64,000 nt of DNA from Yersinia rochesterensis (lineage in GTDB: Bacteria > Pseudomonadota > Gammaproteobacteria > Enterobacterales > Enterobacteriaceae): contig NZ_CP032482.1 in NCBI RefSeq assembly GCF_003600645.1, positions 930,001 through 994,000 of the forward strand. Reading direction: 5' to 3'. The notes beneath the pieces were generated by a model that was given only the letters and a program-made list of their open reading frames with translations, was not told the DNA's origin and searched no databases. The position numbers and the translations under genes were made by a program. Shown here in pieces: positions 35,966 to 45,784 of this stretch (positions within the stretch are counted from its first letter, which is position 1; every line of letters begins with the position of its first letter).

Positions 35966-37387
35966 CTATTGATGTGGAATATATTCCCCAGTTAGGCTTT
36001 CAAGGAAGGCGACGATATCTTTGACGTCTTGCGGTGGCAGGCTAGTCCCCACTTGATATTTCAACATCATTTCAACAGCCTGATTTAAATCTTCGGCTTG
36101 TGCATCGTGGAAATAAGGTGCTGTCAAAGCAATGTTCCGCAGGCCCGGTGTTTTAAAACGGTGCATATCACGGGGATCTTTAGTGACATTAAAACGTCCT
36201 TGGTCATCGGTTGTCAGCTCTTTTGAGCGATCTGCAAAGTAATTATTTTTTAATCCCATGAGGTCATAGGACTGCCCACCAATATTTTTACCCACGTGGC
36301 AAGTGTCACATTTATTTTGCTGGAATAAAGCTAGGCCGTTTTTTTGGCTGGCAGTCAGAGCATTAACATCGCCTTTCAAATAGCGATCAAAAGGACTATT
36401 CGGCGTGGTCAGCGTTTTCTCAAACTCAGCAATAGCATCAGTAATAGTGTGCTCGGAATAGCCTTGCGGATAAACTTGAACAAACTCCTGTGTTAATTGT
36501 GCATCCTGTTGCAGTTTATTAATAATGTCAGCCCACGAGGCTGATGCCATTTCCACCGGATTCAATGGTGGCCCACCAGCCTGTTGCTGTAAATCAACGG
36601 CGCGACCATCCCAGAATTGATTCACATTGAACACGGCATTGAAGACTGTTGGCGCATTTATTCCGCCTTTCTGACCATCAACGCCGGTTGAGGTCGCCAA
36701 ATTATCGACCCCACCTTTAGAGAGCAGGTGGCAACTGGCGCAGGAGACGGTGTTATCGCTGGACAACCGTGGATCGTGGAAGAGGCGGGAACCCAATGCC
36801 ACTTTTTGACTATCGATGGGCAAGGCATCTGGCAGCGGTTGTAATGTCAGATGTTGCATGTCGCTGCTGCTGGTGGAGGGGAAATGTTCCGCCCGCTGTG
36901 CTTTCACCCAATCAAGAATCTGATTTCTTTCTTCAACATTGAGACCTGAAGCCCAGTGTAAAACAGCAAAACGCTGTGGTGGCATTTGTTCGCGAGCAAT
37001 GGCCGATTCGATTTTTGCTAAATCAGCCTCCGGTACTGCGTGATTTTCTTTAATCGCCAATAAGGTCGGTTCCAGTGAGAAATATTGGCTACCTTGTTGA
37101 ATATCGTAATCCATTAATTGTTTCACGCCTGGGATCGCAGCATAAAAAGGCAGAGATGCACTGCTGGTATGGCAATAATCGCAACCCTTTTGATAAAACA
37201 GATTGCTGATTTGTTGGTTAGTTATTTTTGTATTGCTTGCCGAGGGGGATGTATCCTGAGATCGTTTTTTTTCCCCGTTGATTAATGTGTTACTGCGTGC
37301 GTTATCCGTCATGTAGATATAACCTGCTACGCCCAGATAACCTGCAATTACTAATATACCTCCGCCAATTAGCCATTTTCTTATCAC
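35966..37387 (-). CDS. ccp: tri-heme cytochrome c peroxidase (YhjA/Ccp type)
   Basis: 473 residues, GTG start with AGGAG eight bases upstream. An N-terminal membrane helix (residues 5-25) anchors the protein facing the periplasm. Three CxxCH haem sites are present: CDYCH (Cys69-His73) in an extra N-terminal domain, CASCH near 213-217 and CDTCH near 355-360. The last two belong to the classic bacterial di-haem peroxidase (MauG/CcpA family). It reduces hydrogen peroxide using electrons from the quinol pool; in E. coli Ccp supports respiration on peroxide without oxygen. It is transcribed alone. Confidence 0.92.
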   Translation of the reverse strand: MIRKWLIGGGILVIAGYLGVAGYIYMTDNARSNTLINGEKKRSQDTSPSASNTKITNQQISNLFYQKGCDYCHTSSASLPFYAAIPGVKQLMDYDIQQGSQYFSLEPTLLAIKENHAVPEADLAKIESAIAREQMPPQRFAVLHWASGLNVEERNQILDWVKAQRAEHFPSTSSSDMQHLTLQPLPDALPIDSQKVALGSRLFHDPRLSSDNTVSCASCHLLSKGGVDNLATSTGVDGQKGGINAPTVFNAVFNVNQFWDGRAVDLQQQAGGPPLNPVEMASASWADIINKLQQDAQLTQEFVQVYPQGYSEHTITDAIAEFEKTLTTPNSPFDRYLKGDVNALTASQKNGLALFQQNKCDTCHVGKNIGGQSYDLMGLKNNYFADRSKELTTDDQGRFNVTKDPRDMHRFKTPGLRNIALTAPYFHDAQAEDLNQAVEMMLKYQVGTSLPPQDVKDIVAFLESLTGEYIPHQ

Positions 37388-37497
37388 AGCAGCACTCCTT
37401 TGTTGTGTGGAAAGCGGTATTCGCTTTCACATTTATGTATTTACCCTGCTAATAACCTTATTTATTTAATGGGATTATCTCTGGGTTGTGCTGAGGG

Positions 37498-37878
37498 ATG
37501 GTTGACTTTTATCAAGCTACTGGAGCAGCTTTGCCTATCATTGAGATAGTCTTTGCCTATGGAATAAGAGAGCTGCTGGTAATTACTGAGCAAACGCCGA
37601 GTTATTGGCGCGGCACCGCACAGTACGGTTTTATGGAATGGCCGTATATTCCGGCGTTATTACAAGGCATTACTGATATGGATTGTCAGTTTGAACTGGA
37701 TGATGTGACTTATTTTTCAGGTCATAAAACCATTGTGGGCCGTGAGGATGGCAGGTGATTACCCGCATTGGAACGGAGCAGCTTTGCTTTCATGGTCAGA
37801 AATTTCATTCATGTGACCAATTATTATCATCTGCCGAGTGATAAAGGGGTGGAGATCTGCCGCCGGGTTGCTATTTAG
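37498..37878 (+). pseudogene. probable broken gene, unknown family
   Basis: The open part (37498-37758, 86 codons) encodes TPSYWRGTAQYGFMEWPYIPALLQGI and ends at TGA. The same frame continues past the stop with a plausible protein end (VTNYYHLPSDKGVEI, stop near 37878), while the +1 frame around 37740-37800 encodes DYPHWNGAALLSWSEISFM. This pattern suggests one or two frameshifts in a formerly longer gene. I do not recognise the family; no ribosome site is convincing. Confidence 0.4.
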
Positions 37879-37906
37879 TTGATAATAAAGTGGCTCGCCA
37901 ATAAAA

Positions 37907-37939
37907 AACCGCCAGCGGAAACATGATCCACTGGCGGCT
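37907..37939 (-). terminator. terminator of the elongation factor G gene
   Basis: Arms CCGCCAG (37909-37915) and CTGGCGG (37931-37937), extended by inner GG/CC pairs, lie about 30 bases past the stop. On the minus strand the hairpin is followed by TTTTTTA, a good U-run. Confidence 0.9.
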
Positions 37940-37968
37940 TGGTTTGTTATTTTACATGTAGGGCAGAG

Positions 37969-40077
37969 TTAGGCTTTAGTGCCTCGTGCGGCAATAATGG
38001 CATCGGCCACATTACGTGGTGCTTCAGCGTAATGCTTGAATTCCATAGTATAAGTCGCGCGCCCCTGTGACATGGAACGCAACACGGTGGAATAACCGAA
38101 CATTTCTGATAACGGCACTTCCGCCCGGATGATTTTCCCGCCACCGACCATCTCTTCCATGCCTTGCACCAAGCCACGGCGAGAGGAAAGGTCGCCCATC
38201 ACATTACCGGCATATTCTTCTGGTGTTTCCACTTCGACGCTCATCACTGGCTCGAGGATCACCGGTGAGGCGCGCTTAACCGCTTCTTTAAAACCAAAGA
38301 TGGCGGCCATTTTAAACGCCAGTTCCGATGAGTCCACTTCGTGATAAGAACCGAACGTCAAGGTCACTTTCACATCCACCACCGGATAACCGGCCAGAAC
38401 CCCGGTATTGGTGGCTTCCAGTACGCCTTTTTCTACGGCACCGATATATTCACGCGGCACTACACCGCCTTTAGTCGCATCAACAAAAGCAAAGCCGCTG
38501 CCCGGAGCCTGCGGTTCGAGAGTAAAGACCACATGGCCGTATTGCCCTTTACCGCCGGATTGACGAACAAATTTGCCTTCAACATCTGTGACGGTCTTGC
38601 GCACGGTTTCGCGGTAAGTGACTTGTGGTTTACCGATATTGGCTTCCACACCGAACTCGCGTTTCATGCGGTCGACAATGATCTCCAGATGCAATTCACC
38701 CATGCCGGAGATAATGGTCTGGCCGGACTCCTCGTCAGTCCGGATACGGAATGACGGATCTTCCGATGCCAGACGTTGCAGTGCCAGCCCCATTTTCTCT
38801 TGATCGGCCTTGGTCTTAGGTTCAATCGCTTGTGAAATTACCGGCTCAGGGAATTCCATTCGCACCAGCGTAATTACCGCATCTGGGTCACACAGGGTTT
38901 CCCCAGTGGTGACATCCTTCAAGCCGACACAGGCGGCGATATCACCGGCGCGGATTTCATCCACTTCAATCCGGTTATTGGCATGCATCTGAACAATACG
39001 GCCAATACGTTCTTTTTTGCCGCGAATCGGGTTGTAAACACTGTCGCCTTTGCTCAATACACCTGAGTAGACGCGCACGAAAGTCAGCTGGCCGACATAG
39101 GGGTCGGTCATCAATTTGAACGCCAGCGCCGAGAATTTTTCATTATCATCGGCCTTGCGGCTCACTTCATTACCGTCTTCATCTGTGCCGCTGACCGGCG
39201 GAATATCTATTGGCGATGGCATCAGTTCAACCACTGCATCCAACATGCGCTGCACACCTTTGTTCTTAAAAGCACTGCCGCACATCATCGGTTGAATTTC
39301 ACCGGCAATAGTCCGGATGCGCAGACCTTGGGTAATTTCATCCACCGTCAGGTCGCCGGTTTCCAGATATTCGGTCATCAGTGCTTCAGAAGCTTCAGCC
39401 GCCTCGGAGACCATTTTCTCGCGCCATTCATTGGCGGTCGCCAGCAAGTTTTCTGGGATGGGTTCATAGCTAAACGTCATGCCCTGAGAAGCTTCATCCC
39501 AGATAATGGCGCGCATCAGGCGCAAATCTACCACGCCGGTGAAGTGCTCTTCACTGCCGATGGGGATCACAATGGGCACTGGATTGGCTTTCAGACGATC
39601 AATCATCATCTGGCGGACGCGGAAAAAATCAGCGCCGGGGCGGTCCATTTTATTAACGAATGCTAAACGTGGAACACGATATTTATTGGCCTGACGCCAG
39701 ACAGTTTCGGATTGTGGCTGCACGCCACCGACCGCGTCATACACCATGACCGCACCATCAAGCACCCGCATGGAACGCTCCACTTCTATCGTGAAATCCA
39801 CGTGTCCGGGGGTGTCGATAATGTTGATGCGGTGATCGGGTAAGGTTCCGTCCATCCCTTTCCAGAAACAGGTCACGGCAGCCGATGTAATGGTAATGCC
39901 ACGTTCCTGCTCCTGTGCCATCCAGTCAGTAGTCGCGCCGCCATCATGCACTTCACCCAGCTTATGACTGACGCCGGTATAGAACAAAATACGCTCGGTG
40001 GTGGTGGTTTTGCCGGCGTCGATGTGGGCGGAGATACCAATGTTGCGATAGCGCTCGATAGGAGTTTTACGTGCCAT
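37969..40077 (-). CDS. fusA: elongation factor G, second-type copy outside the str operon
   Basis: 702 residues, full length. G1 [14 protein letters not shown], switch [14 protein letters not shown] (VNKMDRPG) and the C-terminal domains IV-V ([39 protein letters not shown]) are intact, so it should be a working translocase GTPase. It differs from the housekeeping enterobacterial FusA as I recall it in many internal positions (for example [25 protein letters not shown], [16 protein letters not shown] region), and no rpsL, rpsG or tuf adjoins. It is monocistronic, divergent from an ArsR-type regulator with a dyad operator between. Role unknown; stress-specific or inhibitor-tolerant translation are guesses. 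Confidence 0.92.
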   Translation of the reverse strand: MARKTPIERYRNIGISAHIDAGKTTTTERILFYTGVSHKLGEVHDGGATTDWMAQEQERGITITSAAVTCFWKGMDGTLPDHRINIIDTPGHVDFTIEVERSMRVLDGAVMVYDAVGGVQPQSETVWRQANKYRVPRLAFVNKMDRPGADFFRVRQMMIDRLKANPVPIVIPIGSEEHFTGVVDLRLMRAIIWDEASQGMTFSYEPIPENLLATANEWREKMVSEAAEASEALMTEYLETGDLTVDEITQGLRIRTIAGEIQPMMCGSAFKNKGVQRMLDAVVELMPSPIDIPPVSGTDEDGNEVSRKADDNEKFSALAFKLMTDPYVGQLTFVRVYSGVLSKGDSVYNPIRGKKERIGRIVQMHANNRIEVDEIRAGDIAACVGLKDVTTGETLCDPDAVITLVRMEFPEPVISQAIEPKTKADQEKMGLALQRLASEDPSFRIRTDEESGQTIISGMGELHLEIIVDRMKREFGVEANIGKPQVTYRETVRKTVTDVEGKFVRQSGGKGQYGHVVFTLEPQAPGSGFAFVDATKGGVVPREYIGAVEKGVLEATNTGVLAGYPVVDVKVTLTFGSYHEVDSSELAFKMAAIFGFKEAVKRASPVILEPVMSVEVETPEEYAGNVMGDLSSRRGLVQGMEEMVGGGKIIRAEVPLSEMFGYSTVLRSMSQGRATYTMEFKHYAEAPRNVADAIIAARGTKA

Positions 40078-40204
40078 ATTAAGTCCTTAATGATAATGGC
40101 AATTTCGGGGTGGGCGGTGTTATGCCCTACCGGGAAGTTGTGAGTTTGGTTTAAGTTCAGCATTGCTGCTAATGATCACTTGATCGCCACTAGTATAATC
40201 TCAC

Positions 40205-40224
40205 TGTACGAATATACACGTACA
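40205..40224. promoter_or_regulatory. candidate operator dyad between the EF-G and ArsR-family genes
   Basis: TGTACG and CGTACA are perfect inverted arms separated by 8 bases. Overlapping sequence on the minus strand has a possible -10 (TATACT) about 10 bases downstream, so a bound repressor could block the EF-G gene promoter. Size and symmetry fit ArsR-family operators. Nearby at 40277-40286 is a run of ten G. Confidence 0.5.
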
Positions 40225-40276
40225 ATTTAATTATTTGTTCTGAAACTGTGCAATAATAGTGTTGAGCAATGGTTGA

Positions 40277-40286
40277 GGGGGGGGGG
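40277..40286 (+). repeat. homopolymer tract of ten G
   Basis: Ten consecutive G lie in the divergent promoter region, about 140 bases before the ArsR-type start and 200 before the EF-G start. Such tracts can change length by slipped-strand replication; an effect here is unproven. Confidence 0.8.
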
Positions 40287-40428
40287 TCATCATTGCATTA
40301 GAATTTTTAGTAGGGCCAAAATGGAGTATAGGCTATATTGCCGCCCGCTAAGGGTCGTTTTATATGGTCGAATCTGGCAGTTTGACGGGGAATTTGTTCG
40401 TCGTCTGTGACTTATTAATAGGAACACT

Positions 40429-40773
40429 ATGATTGCAAATCATCCTGAGCGTGAGCAGATCCGGCTGGAAAATGTGCTGACGGCTTTAGGTAATCCACTG
40501 CGGTTGGCGGTGGTGCGTAGATTGGCTGCGGGTGGTGAACATGCCTGTGGCACTTTGGTGCAAGGTTTATCTAAATCTACCCTGACACATCATTGGCGTG
40601 TATTGCGGGAAAGTGGTGTTATCTGGCAACGGCCTTGTGGTCGCGAGAGTTTGTTATCATTACGGCGCGATGATATTGATGCCCGCTTCCCCGGCCTGTT
40701 GGATGTGTTGCTCAATGCGGTAGCCAATGATGCGACTACCGATGAATCGACGGCAAAACATCTGCCGGAGTGA
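40429..40773 (+). CDS. ArsR-family winged-helix repressor
   Basis: 114 residues. LENVLTALGNPLRLAVVRRLAAGGEHACGTLVQGLSKSTLTHHWRVL (in two parts) is the ArsR fold with recognition helix SKSTLTHHWRVLRESGVIW. It lacks the metal-binding ELCVCDL motif, so it may sense something other than metal; a Cys at HACGTL is the only nearby candidate. It is divergent from the second EF-G gene and convergent with sorE, so regulation of the EF-G gene is the simplest hypothesis. Confidence 0.85.
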   Translation: MIANHPEREQIRLENVLTALGNPLRLAVVRRLAAGGEHACGTLVQGLSKSTLTHHWRVLRESGVIWQRPCGRESLLSLRRDDIDARFPGLLDVLLNAVANDATTDESTAKHLPE

Positions 40774-40814
40774 GTTGAGGGCGGTTATGATATCAACCGC
40801 CCTTGATTGGCAGG

Positions 40815-42065
40815 TTAAATCTCTTGGGCGTGCGCCAGGACAAAATCTTCGGCGGCTTTTGACCACAATCCATCAGTTTCGCGCAAAATGACTTGCAGTT
40901 CCTGTAATAACGGCGAATCTTGCTCGGTACTCATCAGTTCACTTAATGAGGTCAGGGGCATATTTTTGCCGGTATAAACCAACTTTTTACCGCCGATAAT
41001 TTGCGGTAAATTCAAGGTGGTTTCCGCCGCATCATTTAGCCCGAGAATGTGAGATACCACTTTCCCCGCGTTCACTTTCTTCGCTTCAATTAACTTCACC
41101 GCTTCGCGCATGTCGTCGGTATTACCGCCTGAGGTGCCGACATAATGGGTAAAGGAGTAATGGAGGTCGTAGAAATTAACCGACGCCATAAAATTCTTAT
41201 CCTGCGGGCCAGCAAAGAAATTAAAGCAGCCATCCGGAGCTAATAGGCTTGAAGCTAATGTGACCAACTCAGCTGAAGGGACGAAAACGAAGATATCGTC
41301 ATAACCTTTGCCCTCCGTCAGTGCCATTAAACGTTCAAACTGATCATCAGTGTGTTTGGTATTCAGATAATGCACTTGAGTCTGCGGCTCGCTCGGATAT
41401 AAGCGGGCGGCATAATCCAGCTTTTGCTGGTGGCGATCGGTAATAACCAATAATTGCGGATTAACGGGTCCATGCAACGCGTAATCAATGGCTAATAATC
41501 CCATCGGGCCGGTGCCACCCAGAATTAATACATTACCACCGGGTTTTATCCCCATTTTATGCTGATAAGTGCCGGGAACCAGATGGTAATTGGCATTAAA
41601 TGCACCGATAACACAAGACAGTGGCTCTACCAATGAACCTTCAAAATAACTTTCGCCTTCATATGGCAGCAAGCAATCTTGCTCCATAACTTCATTGGGA
41701 ATAACCACATGAGTGGCTTCACCGCCTACATAAGGGAAAGAATAGCCGGGACAATCTGGGCGGTCGGGTAATTGCAGATTAGCCTGAATCACATAACGGC
41801 TGCCGGGTTTGAATTTATGCTGCCACTTCTTACCAACTTGCAAAATATCGCCACAAAATTCATGACCAATAATAATCGGATTTTCTGCCACATTATCCGG
41901 CACTTTTTTATGGTCAGCGCCCAAATTGGCTTCTTTCCATGAAGAGAGACAAATACTGTCAGTCACGACAGTGGCCAGAATTTCATCATCGCCTATTTCC
42001 GGTAAGTCGAAGCTTTCCAGCCGCAGGTCATTCTTGCCATATAAACGCAGTGCTTTAGTTTTCAT
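40815..42065 (-). CDS. sorE: L-sorbose 1-phosphate reductase
   Basis: 416 residues from ATG 42065, preceded by GAGGTGG; a TTG five codons earlier is not needed. It is a zinc-type medium-chain dehydrogenase with GHEFCGDILQVG and a Rossmann GGTGPMGLLAIDYAL. It reduces L-sorbose 1-phosphate to D-glucitol 6-phosphate, the first step after PTS uptake. It is the last gene in the order sorCDFBAME, the same order as in Klebsiella. Confidence 0.9.
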   Translation of the reverse strand: MKTKALRLYGKNDLRLESFDLPEIGDDEILATVVTDSICLSSWKEANLGADHKKVPDNVAENPIIIGHEFCGDILQVGKKWQHKFKPGSRYVIQANLQLPDRPDCPGYSFPYVGGEATHVVIPNEVMEQDCLLPYEGESYFEGSLVEPLSCVIGAFNANYHLVPGTYQHKMGIKPGGNVLILGGTGPMGLLAIDYALHGPVNPQLLVITDRHQQKLDYAARLYPSEPQTQVHYLNTKHTDDQFERLMALTEGKGYDDIFVFVPSAELVTLASSLLAPDGCFNFFAGPQDKNFMASVNFYDLHYSFTHYVGTSGGNTDDMREAVKLIEAKKVNAGKVVSHILGLNDAAETTLNLPQIIGGKKLVYTGKNMPLTSLSELMSTEQDSPLLQELQVILRETDGLWSKAAEDFVLAHAQEI

Positions 42066-42150
42066 TTGGAACCACCTCAATTATTTGTAAATACAAAACA
42101 GCCGATCGAATAAAAAACTTCAAATAGAATAAAAAACCTCCCGGCATTAA

Positions 42151-42981
42151 TCAGGAAAGAATGCCAAGCCATGAGCCCAAAATTCCGAGGCCAAACAGGG
42201 AGAAGATGAGCCAAATAGGGTTAATTTTGCGCTTGAGTAAACGCATCATTAACAGGGTAAGCCCCAGCGCCAGCAAACCTGGGCAAAGCTGATCCAGAAT
42301 ATTCTGCACCGTCATGGTCACAGTGGTGCCGTCGTGACCCGGCGTTTTCGATATCACCAGCGGCACATTGATACTGGTCCATTTGGTGACCAATACCCCC
42401 ATGATAAACAAGCCCAAAATGGATGCGCCCTCGGTCAGTTTTTGCAGCAAATTCCCGCCAAGATCTTTGACGATATTGATGCCCTTGTTGAAACCGTATT
42501 GCAGACCGAACCATTTCAGCGCCAGGCGCACAGAATTAAAGGAAAGGAAGAACAGAATCGGCCCTAGCACATTACCACTCAGTGCCAGCGAGGCTCCCAA
42601 AGCGGCTGTGATTGGGCGCAAAGTCCCCCAAATCAACGGGTCACCGACCCCAGCCAGCGGCCCCATCAGCCCGATTTTCAAGCTATTGATTGCCCCTTCA
42701 TCAATATCCGCACCATTGGCTCGCGCCTCTTCCATCGCGGCGGTGACGCCAATTACTGGCCCACAAACTGCTGGAGTGGTGTTAAAGAACACTAAATGGC
42801 GTTTCAGGGCGGCAATTTGGTCTTCTTTTAGCGGATACAAGCGCTTAATGGCGGGTACCATGTCGTAGCAGAAACCCAGGCCGTGAATACGTTCATAGTT
42901 AAAAGAGGCCTGTTGCAAGTTACTGCGTAAAAACATTTTAAACAGATCAGACCGGGTTAATCGTTTGTTTAATGTGGTCAT
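42151..42981 (-). CDS. sorM: L-sorbose PTS permease IID component
   Basis: 276 residues, mannose-family EIID. The N-terminus LTRSDLFKMFLRSNLQQASFNYERIHGLGFCYDMVPAI is typical; LMGPLAGVGDPLIWGTLRPI lies in the middle and a C-terminal helix anchors it (WLIFSLFGLGILGSWLG). With SorA it forms the membrane channel that phosphorylates sorbose during uptake. GGAG lies ten bases before the ATG. Confidence 0.93.
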   Translation of the reverse strand: MTTLNKRLTRSDLFKMFLRSNLQQASFNYERIHGLGFCYDMVPAIKRLYPLKEDQIAALKRHLVFFNTTPAVCGPVIGVTAAMEEARANGADIDEGAINSLKIGLMGPLAGVGDPLIWGTLRPITAALGASLALSGNVLGPILFFLSFNSVRLALKWFGLQYGFNKGINIVKDLGGNLLQKLTEGASILGLFIMGVLVTKWTSINVPLVISKTPGHDGTTVTMTVQNILDQLCPGLLALGLTLLMMRLLKRKINPIWLIFSLFGLGILGSWLGILS

Positions 42982-42992
42982 GTCGGCGTCTC

Positions 42993-43790
42993 CTAATCTT
43001 CTAATTCATCAAGTTTGGCTTGGTTGGCTTGGGCTACAGCTGCTGCCGGTTTCTGATAAAGCGGGTTTAACTGGATATACAGCAAGGCAATAATCAGACC
43101 GATGCCGCCGAATGCGAGCAGGCTGAAACCGAGATAGCCTCCGACAATAAAACCGAGGAAGAAGAAGGGCATAAGGTATTTCACGCCCATCATGTTGAGC
43201 ACCATGGCGTAGCCGACCACCACGATAAATCCGCCCGCAATTTGCAACCCATGGGTCACTACCGTTGGAATAGCACTGAGCATATGGCTAACGGTATCGG
43301 CGCTGACAAAGATAGACACGATCAATACCGGAATGGCAACTCGCATGGCCTGAACCAACAATGCCGATACATGCATAAAATCAATCATGGCGAAATTGGC
43401 TGTTTCCGCGGCTCGGTCAGCTGCGTGCTGGAACGCTACAGTGATGGTGCGGGCAAAGACCGTCAATACTTGGCCAGCAGCGGCTACCGGCAGGGCAATG
43501 GCGATCCCGGTGGCAATATTCTGATGGCCGACAATCACCAGAATGGTGGCGATAATACTGGCGAGCGCAGAGTCGGGAGATTGCGCGGCACCCACATTCA
43601 TCCAACCAAGGGCGATTAACTCCAACGTACCGCCGAGGATAACGCCGGTGGTCATATCGCCAAGAATTAAACCAGTAATAGTGCAGGCGATTAATGGCCG
43701 GTGAGTTTGGAATTCATCCAGCACGCTGCCGATACCGGCAATGCATGAGAAAATAAAGATTAAGATTATTTGTAGTAAACTTATTTCCAT
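42993..43790 (-). CDS. sorA: L-sorbose PTS permease IIC component
   Basis: 265 residues from ATG 43790 with AGGGGT upstream. About six to eight hydrophobic helices; LIACTITGLILGDMTTGVILGGTLELIALGWMNVGAAQSPD (part) is the mannose-type EIIC signature. It forms the sugar channel with SorM. The gap of about 145 bases to sorB contains a weak inverted repeat (CAGGTT / AACCTG around 43870-43905) but no gene. Confidence 0.93.
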   Translation of the reverse strand: MEISLLQIILIFIFSCIAGIGSVLDEFQTHRPLIACTITGLILGDMTTGVILGGTLELIALGWMNVGAAQSPDSALASIIATILVIVGHQNIATGIAIALPVAAAGQVLTVFARTITVAFQHAADRAAETANFAMIDFMHVSALLVQAMRVAIPVLIVSIFVSADTVSHMLSAIPTVVTHGLQIAGGFIVVVGYAMVLNMMGVKYLMPFFFLGFIVGGYLGFSLLAFGGIGLIIALLYIQLNPLYQKPAAAVAQANQAKLDELED

Positions 43791-43935
43791 GGTGGACCCC
43801 TTTGGACAATACAACGCGGTCATCACTGCTATAGTCGTGGACTATAATTAAATAGTTGTATTGCCCAGGTTAAGTAATAGGATTTAAATGTTTAATAAAA
43901 CCTGAGTTATTATTTGTCTATTAATTGACGTGCCG

Positions 43936-44427
43936 TTATTTAGACTCCAACTCACGTAGTTTTTTAATCACATCCACATCAGGATCGGAAGTGACTACTC
44001 GTAAATCTAAATGAACACCACGTTCAGCTAATGCATAAAAGGCGTTAATATCATTTTTATCCACTGATACTGCTTTGGTTAATTGTGTTTTTCCTTGTTT
44101 AAAGGCCATGCCGCCAATATTAATCACGGAAATTTTCACGCCCTGATCTACCAATCGTAAAACATCATTTGGATTGGTGAATAAATAAAAAACTGTGTCG
44201 TTGATATAATTCGGGTTGTGATAAACTGCCACCGCCTTTTCAATATTAACGACATTCACTTTGATTCCCGGTGGTGCGGCCTGTTTTAATAATGTTTTCC
44301 GGATTTCATCGTTATAAACTTCGTCGCTACAAATAATAATACGCTCGGCTTTGGCTTCTTTGGCCCAAACCGTGGTGACCTGACCATGAATCAGCCGGTC
44401 GTCAATTCTTGCCAGATTGATTTTCAT
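43936..44427 (-). CDS. sorB: L-sorbose PTS IIB component
   Basis: 163 residues of mannose-family EIIB. The phosphorylated histidine is in DDRLIHGQVTTVWAK near residue 15. SVINIGGMAFKQGKTQLTKAVSVD fits the family C-terminal half. It passes phosphate from SorF to the sugar. Its start overlaps the sorF stop by four bases. Confidence 0.94.
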   Translation of the reverse strand: MKINLARIDDRLIHGQVTTVWAKEAKAERIIICSDEVYNDEIRKTLLKQAAPPGIKVNVVNIEKAVAVYHNPNYINDTVFYLFTNPNDVLRLVDQGVKISVINIGGMAFKQGKTQLTKAVSVDKNDINAFYALAERGVHLDLRVVTSDPDVDVIKKLRELESK

Positions 44428-44846
44428 ATAAAGTCGGCCTCTTCTTCTTCGCTATTTTGTTGGTGTCGGAATGACTGCACGCACTGTGTGCCGATATCGA
44501 GTAAATAGTCCGTCAGTTCTTCCGCCGCCATCACTTGCTGGTTATCAGCAATTTCCAATGCCAATGGCAAAGATAATCCGCTGATGACTTGAATTCGATT
44601 ATCACTGAATGCCAGACGCGCGGCGGCGTTATAAGGGCTGCCACCTTGTAAATCCACCGCAATTAGCCAGGCGTCATTGTGATTTTTTGCCATGACATCC
44701 TGCATTTTCTTCACTAAGTCTTCGGCGTTTTCGCCTCGGTTAAATAGCAGCGGGGTAATATTCTGTGTTTCGCCATACACCATATTGACGGAGTTGAGCA
44801 TTGAAACCGCTAAGTCACCGTGACCACAAAAAATGACATTAACCAT
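44424..44846 (-). CDS. sorF: L-sorbose PTS IIA component
   Basis: 140 residues of mannose-family EIIA. The active histidine is His9 in VIFCGHGDLAVSML, and DLQGGSPYNAAARL is the conserved family motif near 70. It accepts phosphate from HPr. A good GGAGG precedes the start. Confidence 0.94.
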   Translation of the reverse strand: MVNVIFCGHGDLAVSMLNSVNMVYGETQNITPLLFNRGENAEDLVKKMQDVMAKNHNDAWLIAVDLQGGSPYNAAARLAFSDNRIQVISGLSLPLALEIADNQQVMAAEELTDYLLDIGTQCVQSFRHQQNSEEEEADFI

Positions 44847-44857
44847 TATGCCTCCTG

Positions 44858-45664
44858 TTAACCGCGAGTTTTGCCGCCGGCAATGTTATAGGTCACACCA
44901 GTGATATAGCTGGCGCGTTCGGATAATAGGTAAGTGACGAAATCAGCAATTTCAGAGAGTTTCCCTGCCCGGCCAATTGGAATGGCATTCTTGGTATAAC
45001 CGTCGCGCAATTGTTCGACGGTGATATTGCGGGTGTAGGCCAGTGCTTCTTCATAATCGAGAGTGCGCAAACCGGTTTTTTCTAAAATGCCGGGTGCGAC
45101 ACCCACTACGCGGATACCGTATTTCCCCAGTTCTTTGGCCCATGAGCGGGTAAAGCTGTATAGCGCGGCTTTAGTCGCGGCATAGCAACTTTGGCCTTCT
45201 GAACCTTCCAATCCGCTTTCTGAGGTGAGGTTAATAATGACGCCGTTTTTATTTTCTATCATATTGCGTGCTACAGCTTGTGACATCAGATAGACCCCTT
45301 TCTGATTCACATTAACCATTTTTTCAAATTCATTATCTTTCAGTTCATATTGGCTATGACTTTGCTTGGGATCGACCAACAGTCGTGGGAGATTAATCCC
45401 CGCATTGTTGACCAGCGCATCAATATGCCCGTGTTGAGCCAAAATATTATCTATTGCGGCTTGTACGCTATTACGGTCAGAAATATCCAACTGAATAAAA
45501 TTCAATTGCGGATTATTTTTAATCTCACCCTCAAGTGGATTAACATCAGCTAATTGTACTTTGGCTCCCGCCGTCAGTAATTCTTCTACAATGGCATAAC
45601 CAATCCCTGACGCACCACCGGTGACAATAACCACTTTATCTTTTAAATTTAGCCAATCGCTCAT
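44858..45664 (-). CDS. sorD: D-glucitol 6-phosphate dehydrogenase (sorbitol-6-P 2-dehydrogenase)
   Basis: 268 residues from ATG 45664 with AGGGGAA upstream; an upstream in-frame ATG-containing extension has no site. A short-chain dehydrogenase: GGASGIGYAIVEEL, NNAGINLPR, catalytic SYxxxK as CYAATKAAL with Ser in NLTSESG. It oxidises glucitol 6-phosphate to fructose 6-phosphate, which enters glycolysis. It lies between sorC and sorF. Confidence 0.92.
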   Translation of the reverse strand: MSDWLNLKDKVVIVTGGASGIGYAIVEELLTAGAKVQLADVNPLEGEIKNNPQLNFIQLDISDRNSVQAAIDNILAQHGHIDALVNNAGINLPRLLVDPKQSHSQYELKDNEFEKMVNVNQKGVYLMSQAVARNMIENKNGVIINLTSESGLEGSEGQSCYAATKAALYSFTRSWAKELGKYGIRVVGVAPGILEKTGLRTLDYEEALAYTRNITVEQLRDGYTKNAIPIGRAGKLSEIADFVTYLLSERASYITGVTYNIAGGKTRG

Positions 45665-45784
45665 AATATTCCCCTGTCTATCTAATTTTGGATAATACTC
45701 GGCCACATACCGAAAGTATGATTTGTTAAAGGGTCTTTAGGTATTAAGGGGGCGTTAACCCCATAGTCATTATTAATGAATAAA

